Source: Bacteroidia bacterium (lineage in GTDB: Bacteria > Bacteroidota > Bacteroidia > Flavobacteriales > Flavobacteriaceae). Taken from it: 47,587 nt of DNA. Of this stretch, positions 1 to 7,735 are shown piece after piece. Each line of letters begins with the position of its first letter. The first letter of the stretch is position 1. The stretch is taken from the NCBI GenBank assembly GCA_030431055.1, contig JAUIJA010000014.1, positions 1 to 47,587 on the forward strand, read 5' to 3'. A program made the position numbers and the translations under genes. The notes below the pieces were generated by a model, which worked only from the letters and a program-made list of their open reading frames with translations, made no database searches and was not told where the DNA came from.

Positions 1-510
1 GGAACTTTTTCAGACACTACGTTTGATGCTGACTTGCCTTTGCCGGCTGAGGTAACAGCAGGTTTGTCAGTTCAAGTAACTGACAAATGGTTAGTTGCTT
101 TTGATTATAACTACACAATGTGGAGTGTATACAAATCTTTAGATATTGATTTTGCTAATAGTGTTCCAGATTCACAAAACCCTAGAAACTACAAAAATTC
201 ATCAACATATCGTTTTGGTACGCAGTACAAAGCAAATGATAAGTTTACTTTTAGAGCAGGGTATTATTTTGATGAAAGTCCTGTACAAGATGGCTACTTT
301 GCTCCTGAAACTCCAAGAAATGATTCAAATGCATTTACGGGTGGTTTAACATATCAGTTAAATGATAAATTCGGAATTGACTTATCGTTCTTATATATCC
401 ACTTTGATGAAGTTGAAAACTCTTACGATTATAATGCTTATGGTTCTTTTGGAGGAACATACAAATCAGTAGTATTTTCTCCAGGTGTTGGTATAACTTA
501 TGGATTTTAA
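1..510 (+). CDS. OmpP1/FadL-family outer membrane transport protein, C-terminal part
   Basis: The frame is open from the first base, so this is the 3' end of a longer gene that begins outside the window. About 169 residues are visible. They show the alternating aromatic and polar pattern of outer membrane beta strands (for example DKWLVAFDYNYTMWS) and finish in GVGITYGF, a terminal Phe as expected for Bam-inserted barrels. The segment LPLPAEVTAGLSVQVTDKW resembles the C-terminal half of FadL/OmpP1 porins, which move hydrophobic compounds across the outer membrane. The SGNH-hydrolase lipoprotein starts 9 bases downstream, a pairing common in Flavobacterium, so lipid uptake and hydrolysis may be linked (inference). 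The substrate cannot be told from the sequence. Confidence 0.8.
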   Translation, partial: GTFSDTTFDADLPLPAEVTAGLSVQVTDKWLVAFDYNYTMWSVYKSLDIDFANSVPDSQNPRNYKNSSTYRFGTQYKANDKFTFRAGYYFDESPVQDGYFAPETPRNDSNAFTGGLTYQLNDKFGIDLSFLYIHFDEVENSYDYNAYGSFGGTYKSVVFSPGVGITYGF

Positions 511-519
511 AAAATAATA

Positions 520-2028
520 ATGAAGATGAAAAATAAATTTATATACTTAGCAGTTTTAGCAGCTGGTTTTGCTTCTTGTGAGCCAGAGTTTGAAAACGAT
601 GTTGATGCAAACTACACTTCGGGTGATGCAAATTTTAGTTCTTATGTTGCAATAGGAAATTCATTAACCGCTGGTTATATGGACGGTACAGTTTATAAAT
701 CAGGACAAATGAATTGATTTCCTAATATGTTATCGCAACAATTTTCTTTAGTAGGTGGCGGTAGTTTTACGCAGCCTTCTTATGCAGATGATGTCGATAA
801 TTTAGGTGGATTAATGTTAGGGGCAACTCAAATAGGAGATACTAGATTAGTTTTAGATGCTTCAGATGAGGCTCCAGAAAATTTAGTAGGAACACCTACT
901 ATACAGGTTTCTGCAGGAACGCCTGGACCATATAATAATATGGGAATACCAGGAGCAAAATCCTTTCATATAGTGGCTCCTACTGGTTATGGAGATATTG
1001 GTGGAGTTGCTTTAGGTACAGCAAATCCATATTTTGTTAGAATGGCAAGTAGTTCAAGTGCTTCGGTAATTGGAGATGCTATAGCAATGAACCCAACTTT
1101 TTTCACATGCTGGATTGGGGCAAATGATGTTTTAGCATACGCAACTTCAGGAGGTTTAGGTGTAGATCGAACAGGTGATTCCGATGTTACAGGGTATGAT
1201 TCAAATGACATAACAGATCCTGGTGCTTTTGAAAATATTTATTCTACTATTTTAGGAGCATTAACTTCAGGTGGAGCAAAAGGAGTTGTTGCAACTATTC
1301 CAAGTGTAACGTCTATTCCATATTTTACAACAATTCCTTACAATCCTGTGCCACTTGACGCTACAACTGCAGCTCAGTTAAATGCTGGTTATGCAGCTTA
1401 TAATGGAGGATTAGATTTAGCTTTCTCTAATAACTTAATAAATAATGCTGAAAGATTACAAAGAAAAGTAAATTTTACTGCTGGTCAAAACCCTGTAGTA
1501 ATTGTTGATAATGATTTAACAGATTTGTCAGGTTTAGGATTACCTTCTTATAGAATGACAACGAGTCAAGATTTAATTGTGTTAACAGCAAGAGGAATTA
1601 TAGGAACTACAGTAGGAGGTGACCCAACTATGATCAATGGAGTTAGTGTACCGTTAGAAAATCAATGGGTTTTAACAGAAACAGAAACTGATAGAGTTGC
1701 TACAGCTACTACAGCTTATAATAATATAATTGTTTCTTTAGCTGCTGCTAATGATGACATTGCTGTTTTAGACGCGAACGCTTTAATGAATCAACTAGTG
1801 TATGGATTACGTATAGAGACAGGTCAAATTTATACTGCTGATTATTTTAGTGGAATTACAACTGAAGGGCAAGTATTGTTTTCTTTAGATGGTGTTCATC
1901 CAAATGCTAGGGGATATGCTGTAATTGCAAATGCATTTATCAATACAATTAATGGGTATTTTAATGCAAACTTACCGTTGAAATATGTAAATGATTATCC
2001 AGGAACTCAAATCGTAGGTTCAAACTAA
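520..2028 (+). pseudogene. SGNH/GDSL-hydrolase lipoprotein interrupted by an in-frame TGA
   Basis: Two open segments in one frame, 520-714 and 718-2028, are separated only by TGA at 715-717. Read through, they give a 502-residue protein. It has a lipoprotein signal (hydrophobic stretch, Cys20, then acidic EPEFEND), the block I nucleophile motif GNSLTAG with Ser48, a GANDVL block matching the family Asn motif, and DGVHPN near the C-terminus carrying the catalytic Asp and His. Homologs continue straight through this site, usually with Ser; TCA to TGA is a single change. The upstream piece keeps the signal and Ser48 but lacks the Asn, Asp and His blocks, so alone it should be inactive. Translation could restart at ATG 727, but that product has no signal peptide. 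A real nonsense mutation and a sequencing error cannot be separated here. Confidence 0.8.
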
Positions 2029-2048
2029 TTATTTTATAATATATCTTT

Positions 2049-2080
2049 AAAAAAGACACCAATTTGGTGTCTTTTTTTTT
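2049..2080 (+). terminator. intrinsic terminator after the SGNH-hydrolase gene
   Basis: AAAAGACACCA and TGGTGTCTTTT form a stem with a very short loop, followed by a run of about nine T. It closes the OmpP1/SGNH transcription unit. Confidence 0.85.
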
Positions 2081-2109
2081 ATCTTTAAGAAAACGAAAAT
2101 TAATAAATT

Positions 2110-2454
2110 ATGAATTGGTTATTAAAACTTTTAATTACAACGGTTTTGGTTGTTGTAATTGCACATTTCTTACCAGGAATTTCAGTAGATAGCTTTACAA
2201 CAGCTTTAATTGTGGCAGTTGTTTTAGGTTTGCTTAATGTTTTTGTTAAACCTATTTTAGTGTTTTTAACAATACCTGCAACTATAATTACTCTTGGGTT
2301 GTTTCTTTTGGTGATTAATGCTGTGATTATTTTATTAGGAGATTATTTTGTTGATGGCTTTGCTGTTTCTGGTTTTTTAAGCGCTTTATTGTTTAGTGTA
2401 ATATTGTCGATTGCACAGTCTTTTTTAAATAAATTACTGATTGAAGAGAAGTAA
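2110..2454 (+). CDS. Phage-holin-4 family (PF04020-like) small membrane protein
   Basis: A 114-residue protein made almost entirely of four hydrophobic helices: about 3-20, 26-48, 52-78 and 84-108, with GLLNVFVKPILVFLTIPATI between the second and third. Length and layout match the YvlD-like PF04020 family, an inner membrane family named after phage holins but present on ordinary chromosomes and of unknown function. No phage genes are nearby. It stands alone between a terminator and the tig promoter region. The ATG at 2110 follows an A-rich leader with no Shine-Dalgarno sequence, as usual in this phylum. Confidence 0.75.
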   Translation: MNWLLKLLITTVLVVVIAHFLPGISVDSFTTALIVAVVLGLLNVFVKPILVFLTIPATIITLGLFLLVINAVIILLGDYFVDGFAVSGFLSALLFSVILSIAQSFLNKLLIEEK

Positions 2455-2491
2455 AATTTAGTATTCTGAAATTCAACGCTTTAAAAACTTG

Positions 2492-2528
2492 TTTGGGTTG
2501 TAAAAATTGTATAATTTTGCAACCCAAA
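2492..2528 (+). promoter_or_regulatory. tig promoter inside a near-perfect palindrome
   Basis: A -7 box TAATTTTG lies at 2512-2519, with TTTG at 2492-2495 as a possible -33 box 16 bases upstream. The same stretch is an inverted repeat: TTTGGGTTG (2492-2500) against CAACCCAAA (2520-2528), with AAAATT/AATTTT inside. Transcription would start around 2525, so most of the palindrome would not be in the RNA. A DNA operator is therefore more likely than a hairpin. Confidence 0.5.
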
Positions 2529-2555
2529 TTTTATGACATTAAATAAAAGTAAATA

Positions 2556-3881
2556 ATGAACATTTCAAGAGAGCAAGTAGATGCGTTAAATGCAGTTGTA
2601 ACAGTTGCTATTTCAAAGGACGATTATTCTGATAAAGTTGAAAAAGTTTTAGCAGATTATAGAAAAAATGCTAACATTCCAGGTTTTAGAAGAGGTCAAG
2701 TTCCTATGAGCTTAATCCAAAAACAATACGGAAAAGCTGTTTTAGTTGACGAAGTAAATAAATTATTACAATCTTCTTTAAATGATTATTTAGTAGAAGA
2801 AAAATTAGATATTTTAGGAAATCCACTTCCTAAAGTTACTGAAGAATTCGATTGGAATAAAGATGATTTTACTTTTGAATTCGAATTAGGTTTAGCGCCA
2901 GATTTCAAGGTTGATTTAGAAGCAAAAAGTAAAGTAACTAAATTTGAAATCACTGCTGATGAAAAAATGATTGACGAGCAAGTTGAGCGTATTCAAAAGC
3001 AGTATGGAAAAATGATTCCTCAAGAAAAAGTTGCCGAAGATCATACTATTTTAGGAACTTTCTCAAACGAAGAAAAAGGAATTAACAATTCAACAACAAT
3101 CACTTTAGATATCTTTAATGATAAAAAAGTAGCTAAAAAATTCATTGGGAAAAAAGTTGGTGATGTAGTTTCTTTAAACACAAAAGGTTTATTTGATGAT
3201 GATCATAAGTTAATGGATTATCTAAAAGTTTCTCACGATGATGTTCATGATTTAGATACAGAAGTTGCTTTCTCAATTCAAGAAATTAATGCAATTGAAA
3301 AAGCAGAATTAAACCAAGAGTTATTCAATAAATTATTTGGCGAAGGAAATGTAACTTCAGTAGATGAGGTTAAAGCGAAAATTAAAGAAGATGCTGAAGC
3401 ACAATTTGCACAACAAGCTGATCAAAAATTCTTAAATGATGTAATCGAAAACTTAATCGAGACTACAAAATTTGAATTACCTTCAACATTCTTAAAAAAA
3501 TGGATTCAAACAGTAGGTGAAAATCCACTTACTCCAGAACAAGCTGAAGAAGAATATGCAAAATCTGAAAAAGGTTTACGTTACCAATTAATCGAAGGAA
3601 AAATCGTTGCTGATAATGATTTACAAATTCAATTTGAAGATTTAAAAGCACATACTTCTGAATTAATTAAGAAGCAAATGGCTCAATTCGGACAAACAAA
3701 TCCATCTGACGAAGAAGTAGAAGGAATTGTTGCTCGTGTAATGTCAAATCAAGATGAAGTTAAGCGTTTATCAGAGCAAGTTATGAGCGAAAAAATGCTA
3801 AGCTTATTTAAAGAAAAGGTAAATGCTAAAACTAAAAAAGTAAATTACCAAGACTTTATTAAAGAGATGTACGGAGAATAA
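2556..3881 (+). CDS. tig: Trigger factor, ribosome-associated chaperone
   Basis: The 441-residue product binds at the ribosome exit tunnel and shields nascent chains. The N-terminal domain has the ribosome-docking signature, here PGFRRGQVP around residues 42-50. The middle region (about 150-245) corresponds to the FKBP-like domain but is divergent and lacks an obvious peptidyl-prolyl isomerase active site, as in other Bacteroidota. The rest is the long helical C-terminal domain rich in Glu, Lys and Gln. The start MNISREQVDALNAVV matches the family start. The order tig-clpP-clpX is the classic proteostasis cluster, but here each gene has its own spacer (about 90 and 80 bases), so they may be transcribed partly separately. 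Confidence 0.95.
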   Translation: MNISREQVDALNAVVTVAISKDDYSDKVEKVLADYRKNANIPGFRRGQVPMSLIQKQYGKAVLVDEVNKLLQSSLNDYLVEEKLDILGNPLPKVTEEFDWNKDDFTFEFELGLAPDFKVDLEAKSKVTKFEITADEKMIDEQVERIQKQYGKMIPQEKVAEDHTILGTFSNEEKGINNSTTITLDIFNDKKVAKKFIGKKVGDVVSLNTKGLFDDDHKLMDYLKVSHDDVHDLDTEVAFSIQEINAIEKAELNQELFNKLFGEGNVTSVDEVKAKIKEDAEAQFAQQADQKFLNDVIENLIETTKFELPSTFLKKWIQTVGENPLTPEQAEEEYAKSEKGLRYQLIEGKIVADNDLQIQFEDLKAHTSELIKKQMAQFGQTNPSDEEVEGIVARVMSNQDEVKRLSEQVMSEKMLSLFKEKVNAKTKKVNYQDFIKEMYGE

Positions 3882-3904
3882 AATAATTTCTCGTAAAAAA
3901 TAAT

Positions 3905-3946
3905 TATCTTTGAACGTCAAGCTCTCGTGGTTTGACGTTTTTAGTT
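3905..3946 (+). promoter_or_regulatory. clpP -7 box followed by a hairpin with a T tract
   Basis: TATCTTTG at 3905-3912 fits the -7 consensus. It is directly followed by AACGTCAA (3913-3920) and TTGACGTT (3932-3939), an 8-bp stem with an 11-base loop and then TTTTTAGTTTTT. The hairpin could terminate tig transcripts. RNA starting from the clpP promoter would begin within the hairpin and so escape it. Confidence 0.45.
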
Positions 3947-3967
3947 TTTAACCTAAAATTAGATTTT

Positions 3968-4642
3968 ATGAATTTTGGAAAAGAATTTCAAAAGTATGCG
4001 ACTAAGCATCACAAAATAAATAGCTTATATTTCGATAAAATTGTAAGTAAGGCTACGCCTCCAGTAGGAATGACACCATATATTATGGAAGAACGTCAAT
4101 TAAACGTTACGCAAATGGATGTTTTTTCGCGTTTAATGATGGATAGAATTATCTTTTTAGGAACAGGAATTGATGATCAAATAGCAAATATTGTTCAAGC
4201 ACAGTTGTTGTTTTTAGAAAGTTTGGATGCTTCAAAAGATATCCAAATTTATATTAATTCTCCAGGTGGTGGTGTTTATGCTGGTTTAGGAATTTATGAT
4301 ACAATGCAATTTATCAAGCCAGATGTAGCTACAATTTGTACAGGAATGGCGGCTTCAATGGGTGCAGTTTTATTGTGTGCTGGAGCGGCTGGAAAAAGAA
4401 GTGCTTTACCTCATTCAAGAGTAATGATTCATCAACCTTTAGGTGGAGCTTCAGGTCAAGCATCTGATATCGAAATTACAGCTCGTGAGATTTTAAAATT
4501 AAAAGATGAGTTATACCAAATCATATCGAAACATTCTGGACAATCAGTTGAAAAAGTTCATGATGATAGTGATCGTGATTATTGGATGATTGCTAGCGAA
4601 GCAAAAGAATATGGTATGGTAGATGAAGTTTTAACTAGATAA
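3968..4642 (+). CDS. clpP: ATP-dependent Clp protease proteolytic subunit
   Basis: Serine peptidase that forms the double-ring degradation chamber and works with ClpX. The catalytic triad is visible: Ser130 in GMAASMGA, His155 in VMIHQPLGG and Asp204 in SDRDYW, with the spacing seen in E. coli ClpP (97, 122, 171). The oxyanion-region NSPGG is present at residues 97-101. At 224 residues it has a slightly long N-terminus, typical for flavobacterial ClpP and probably partly processed. The ATG at 3968 is preferred over an in-frame TTG at 3932, because the TTG lies inside the 3' arm of the hairpin and adds a non-conserved extension. clpX follows after about 80 bases. Confidence 0.95.
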   Translation: MNFGKEFQKYATKHHKINSLYFDKIVSKATPPVGMTPYIMEERQLNVTQMDVFSRLMMDRIIFLGTGIDDQIANIVQAQLLFLESLDASKDIQIYINSPGGGVYAGLGIYDTMQFIKPDVATICTGMAASMGAVLLCAGAAGKRSALPHSRVMIHQPLGGASGQASDIEITAREILKLKDELYQIISKHSGQSVEKVHDDSDRDYWMIASEAKEYGMVDEVLTR

Positions 4643-4648
4643 TTTTTA

Positions 4649-4718
4649 GGTAAATGGAGAAAGGTAGATGGTGAAAGAAATAACCCATTGCCCTTAACCC
4701 ATTACCTTTTACCTTATA
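4649..4718. repeat. degenerate short-repeat patch between clpP and clpX
   Basis: The spacer is built from variants of one motif on both strands: GGTAAATGG and GGTAGATGG on the left, CCCATTGCCC and CCCATTACC followed by TTTTACC on the right. The left copies can pair with the right copies, AGGTAAATGG against CCATTACCT with one bulged base. It looks like a dispersed low-complexity repeat rather than a promoter; no clear -7 box is visible. Confidence 0.5.
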
Positions 4719-4721
4719 AAA

Positions 4722-5957
4722 ATGGCAAAAGAGGAAATATTAGAGTGTTCATTTTGTGGAAGAAAAAAGCCTGAAACAAATTTATTGATTGCGGGAATCA
4801 ACGCGCATATTTGCGATCGTTGTATTGAGCAAGCACATGGAATTGTTGTTGAAGAATTAAAGCAAGCTGGAAAAACTGAGCTTTTAGCTGATTTAGTACT
4901 ACGTAAACCAAAAGAAATTAAAGCTTTTTTAGATGAATATGTAATCGGACAAAACGATACTAAAAAAGTAATGAGTGTTGCGGTTTATAATCACTATAAG
5001 CGATTAATGCAAAAGCAAACTGAAGATGATATTGAAATTGAAAAAAGTAATATCATTATGGCTGGGCAAACTGGAACAGGAAAAACGTTAATTGCAAAAA
5101 CTATTGCAAAAATGTTAAATGTTCCGTTGGCTATTGTTGATGCAACGGTTTTAACAGAAGCTGGTTATGTTGGTGAAGATGTTGAAAGTATTTTAACACG
5201 TTTGCTACAAGCTGCCGATTACGATGTTGCTAAAGCCGAAAAAGGAATTGTTTTTATAGATGAAATTGATAAAATTGCGCGTAAAAGCGATAATCCTTCA
5301 ATAACTAGAGATGTTTCTGGAGAAGGAGTTCAGCAAGCTTTATTGAAACTTCTAGAAGGAACAGTGGTAAATGTTCCGCCAAAAGGAGGAAGAAAACATC
5401 CAGATCAAAAATTTGTTGAAGTAGATACTAAAAATATTTTGTTTATAGCTGGTGGTGCTTTCGATGGTATTGAACGAATTATTTCAAAACGATTAAATCG
5501 TCAAGCTATTGGTTATGATTCTCTAAAAAATGGAGACGATATTGATAAAGATAATTTGTTGAAATATGTTATTCCAAAAGATTTAAAGGATTTTGGATTA
5601 ATTCCAGAAATCATAGGTCGTTTGCCAGTTTTAACGCATATGAATCCGTTAGATGCAAAAACATTGCGTTCTATTTTAACGGAACCAAAAAATGCTTTGG
5701 TAAAACAATATAAAAAGTTGTTTGAGATGGATGATGTTGATTTTTCAATAGAAGAAGATGCTTTGTCATTTATTGTTGAAAAAGCAATGGAGTATAAGTT
5801 AGGTGCGCGTGGATTGCGTTCATTGTGTGAAGCAATTTTAACAGATGCTATGTTTGAAATGCCAAGTTCAGATGAAAAGGAATTAAATGTAACAAGAGAA
5901 TTTGCAGAAAAAAGTTTAAATAAAAATTTATTGAAGCGATTAAAATCAGCTTCATAA
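4722..5957 (+). CDS. clpX: ATP-dependent Clp protease ATP-binding subunit ClpX
   Basis: AAA+ unfoldase that recognises tagged proteins and threads them into ClpP. The 411-residue protein has the N-terminal C4 zinc domain (Cys9, Cys12, Cys31, Cys34), Walker A GQTGTGKT at 115-122, the pore loop GYVG at 148-151, Walker B IVFIDEID at 176-183 and the RKH loop near 224-226. The ClpP-docking loop reads IGY at 263-265 where E. coli has IGF, a conservative aromatic change. The sensor-2 region GARGLR is near the C-terminus. A two-way terminator shared with the convergent metK lies directly downstream. Confidence 0.96.
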   Translation: MAKEEILECSFCGRKKPETNLLIAGINAHICDRCIEQAHGIVVEELKQAGKTELLADLVLRKPKEIKAFLDEYVIGQNDTKKVMSVAVYNHYKRLMQKQTEDDIEIEKSNIIMAGQTGTGKTLIAKTIAKMLNVPLAIVDATVLTEAGYVGEDVESILTRLLQAADYDVAKAEKGIVFIDEIDKIARKSDNPSITRDVSGEGVQQALLKLLEGTVVNVPPKGGRKHPDQKFVEVDTKNILFIAGGAFDGIERIISKRLNRQAIGYDSLKNGDDIDKDNLLKYVIPKDLKDFGLIPEIIGRLPVLTHMNPLDAKTLRSILTEPKNALVKQYKKLFEMDDVDFSIEEDALSFIVEKAMEYKLGARGLRSLCEAILTDAMFEMPSSDEKELNVTREFAEKSLNKNLLKRLKSAS

Positions 5958-5988
5958 AAAAAAAGCGACCATTAGGTCGCTTTTTTTA
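5955..5988. terminator. two-way terminator between clpX and metK
   Basis: GCGACC-ATTA-GGTCGC is flanked by A-runs on the left and T-runs on the right, so it can end transcription from both converging genes. Confidence 0.85.
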
Positions 5989-5991
5989 TTC

Positions 5992-7242
5992 TTATAAATT
6001 AAATGCCGATTTTACTTTATCAACATAATTTAATTTTTCCCAAGTAAATAATTCAACAGTTACTGTTTTTTCTTCACCATTTGGCGATTTAAACGTTTTA
6101 GTAACTATTTCTGGAGTTCTTCCCATGTGTCCGTAAGCAGCAGTTTCACTATAAATAGGATTTCTTAATTTTAAGCGTTGCTCAATTTCGTAAGGTCGCA
6201 TATTGAAAATTCCTTCTACAATTTTGCTAATTTCTCCATCTGTTAAGTTTACTTTAGCTGTTCCATAAGTGTTTACGTTAATAGATGTTGGCTCAGCAAC
6301 ACCAATAGCATATGAAACTTGAACAAGAATTTCGTCTGCCAAACCAGCTGCAACTAAGTTTTTAGCAATATGACGAGTTGCATATGCAGCAGAACGGTCT
6401 ACTTTACTAGGATCTTTTCCAGAGAAAGCACCTCCACCGTGAGCACCTTTTCCGCCATATGTATCAACAATGATTTTTCTTCCTGTTAATCCTGTGTCAC
6501 CGTGTGGACCACCAATTACGAATTTTCCAGTTGGATTAATGTGATATTTGATGTCGCTATTGAATAAATGAGCGTATTGCTCGTTTTTTGCAATAACTCT
6601 CGGAATCAATATTTCAATAATATCTTTTTTGATTTTGGCTAACATTGTCGGTTCGTCAGCAAATTCATCATGTTGTGTGGAAACTACAATTGCATCAATG
6701 CGAACTGGTTTGTTATCGTCAGAATATTCTAAGGTAACTTGAGCTTTAGCATCTGGTCTTAAATAAGTAATAGCTGAATTTTCTCTTCTTAAGTCTGCTA
6801 ATTCTTGTAAAATTTGATGCGAAAGTTTTAATGCTAAAGGCATAAACTCTTCCGTTTCGTTTGTAGCGTAGCCAAACATCATTCCTTGGTCACCAGCACC
6901 TTGTTCTTCTTTATTAGCTCGGTCAACACCTTGGTTGATGTCTTGAGATTGTTCGTGTATAGCTGAAAGAACGCCGCATGAATTTGCTTCAAACATATAC
7001 TCACTTTTTGTGTATCCAATTTTTTGAATTACATCACGAGCAATTTGCTGAACATCTAAGTATGTATTTGATTTGACTTCTCCAGCTAAAATAACTTGGC
7101 CAGTAGTTACTAAGGTTTCACAAGCTACTTTAGATTCAGGGTCGAATGCTAAAAAGTTATCAATTAATGCATCTGAAATTTGATCCGCAATTTTATCCGG
7201 ATGTCCTTCACTAACAGATTCTGACGTAAATAAATATGCCAT
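5992..7242 (-). CDS. metK: S-adenosylmethionine synthase
   Basis: Makes S-adenosylmethionine from methionine and ATP in the cytosol. The 416-residue protein shows the signature sequences: GHPDK at 13-17, GAGDQG at 115-120 (ATP-binding hexapeptide) and the glycine-rich [19 protein letters not shown] at 269-287. It is slightly longer than E. coli MetK, as usual in Bacteroidota. It is a single-gene unit facing the Cys/Met biosynthetic genes, and its roughly 120-base leader is highly structured (see 7266-7358), so feedback control at the RNA level is likely. The product would be the ligand of the SAM riboswitch before metH. Confidence 0.96.
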   Translation of the reverse strand: MAYLFTSESVSEGHPDKIADQISDALIDNFLAFDPESKVACETLVTTGQVILAGEVKSNTYLDVQQIARDVIQKIGYTKSEYMFEANSCGVLSAIHEQSQDINQGVDRANKEEQGAGDQGMMFGYATNETEEFMPLALKLSHQILQELADLRRENSAITYLRPDAKAQVTLEYSDDNKPVRIDAIVVSTQHDEFADEPTMLAKIKKDIIEILIPRVIAKNEQYAHLFNSDIKYHINPTGKFVIGGPHGDTGLTGRKIIVDTYGGKGAHGGGAFSGKDPSKVDRSAAYATRHIAKNLVAAGLADEILVQVSYAIGVAEPTSINVNTYGTAKVNLTDGEISKIVEGIFNMRPYEIEQRLKLRNPIYSETAAYGHMGRTPEIVTKTFKSPNGEEKTVTVELFTWEKLNYVDKVKSAFNL

Positions 7243-7265
7243 AATAATTTAATTTTTTAAAAAGT

Positions 7266-7358
7266 GAGGGAAAATTTATTGCAAGAAAAAGCTAAAAGGA
7301 GTAATTGTACTGCTTTAGCATTTTTTTGTGAGGTTGCAATCAGTTCAAATTTTTCCTC
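7266..7358 (-). promoter_or_regulatory. structured metK 5' leader, candidate SAM-responsive (S-box-like) RNA
   Basis: Read on the minus strand from 7358, the leader contains GAGG, TGA, GCAACC and TGCTAA in the order of the SAM-I core. The spacing TGA-N7-GCAACC is the same as in the riboswitch before metH. It also holds three nested inverted repeats: 7347-7358 with 7266-7277 (12 bp, one mismatch), 7334-7340 with 7278-7284 (7 bp perfect) and 7314-7319 with 7291-7296 (6 bp perfect). The extended-hairpin fold differs from the four-way junction of a standard S-box, so this is either a divergent SAM-I element or a different RNA. Confidence 0.5.
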
Positions 7359-7369
7359 GAATTAGACTG

Positions 7370-7399
7370 CAAAGGTATAAAACGGAATTGAAAACCAAA
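7370..7399 (-). promoter_or_regulatory. metK promoter
   Basis: On the minus strand, TTTG (7399-7396) is followed after 18 bases by TACCTTTG (7377-7370), a full match to the Bacteroidota -33/-7 pattern. Transcription would begin near 7363, just before the structured leader. Confidence 0.7.
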
Positions 7400-7541
7400 T
7401 GGTTTTTGGAAAAAATTATGATTTATGTTTTAAGTGTGAATGATGATAGTTTTCTGTTTTGGAGAATAAATGATTCTTTAGAATAAAAATCTACAGAACG
7501 TTTAAATGTTAAATTTAATTAGAATATATTCCTAATATTTT

Positions 7542-7570
7542 TTTGGTTATGAAGAATAATTGTAGCTTTG
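7542..7570 (+). promoter_or_regulatory. promoter of the cysE-cysK attenuator
   Basis: TTTG at 7542-7545 and TAGCTTTG at 7563-7570, 17 bases apart, match the -33/-7 consensus. The leader peptide ATG follows 20 bases after the -7 box. The rest of the spacer between the metK promoter and this site (7400-7541) is plain AT-rich DNA in which nothing else was seen. Confidence 0.7.
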
Positions 7571-7590
7571 TTGTATCCAAATGTAGAAAA

Positions 7591-7662
7591 ATGAATTTTA
7601 CTTGTTGCAATATGTGTGCTTGTATGGGGAGAATATCCGCAGAGGAACGCTATTGCATGTAG
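7591..7662 (+). CDS. Cys-rich leader peptide of the cysE-cysK attenuator
   Basis: A 23-codon frame, MNFTCCNMCACMGRISAEER followed by YCM, has five Cys codons, four of them clustered at positions 5, 6, 9 and 11. It begins just downstream of a good promoter and ends 21 bases before a perfect terminator hairpin located in front of cysE. This is the arrangement of classical ribosome-mediated attenuation: shortage of charged tRNA-Cys would stall the ribosome on the Cys cluster. The segment 7608-7617 (CAATATGTGT) and the motif CCGCAGAGGAA at 7637-7647 recur in the Met leader before metX, which supports a real, selected element. It is too short for normal gene calling. Confidence 0.75.
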   Translation: MNFTCCNMCACMGRISAEERYCM

Positions 7663-7714
7663 TTTATAAAACTTTATATATGAAAGCCTCTGTGATACAC
7701 AGAGGCTTTTTTGT
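7637..7714 (+). promoter_or_regulatory. transcription attenuator of cysE-cysK
   Basis: The terminator AAGCCTCTGTG (7684-7694) pairs perfectly over 11 bp with CACAGAGGCTT (7698-7708) and is followed by a T tract. The upstream motif GCAGAGG (7639-7645), inside CCGCAGAGGAA, can instead pair with CCTCTGT (7687-7693), the left arm of the terminator. A ribosome held at the Cys codons upstream would leave the motif free to pair, blocking the terminator and letting RNA polymerase reach cysE. With plentiful Cys, a ribosome reading to the stop at 7660-7662 covers the motif. Confidence 0.75.
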
Positions 7715-7735
7715 TTTTAACCATATTCGAAAAAA

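Noticed and set aside
715..717. TGA read as an amino acid (recoding) in the SGNH-hydrolase gene
   Set aside because: TGA is the ordinary stop of other genes here (for example dtd, the DUF2805 gene and the SDR gene), and there is no selenocysteine-type element downstream.
2110..2454. Prophage remnant because of the holin-like family name
   Set aside because: PF04020-type proteins are common chromosomal membrane proteins and no other phage gene is present.
3932..3967. TTG start for clpP
   Set aside because: It lies in the right arm of an 8-bp hairpin and adds 12 residues not seen in the family; ATG 3968 fits.
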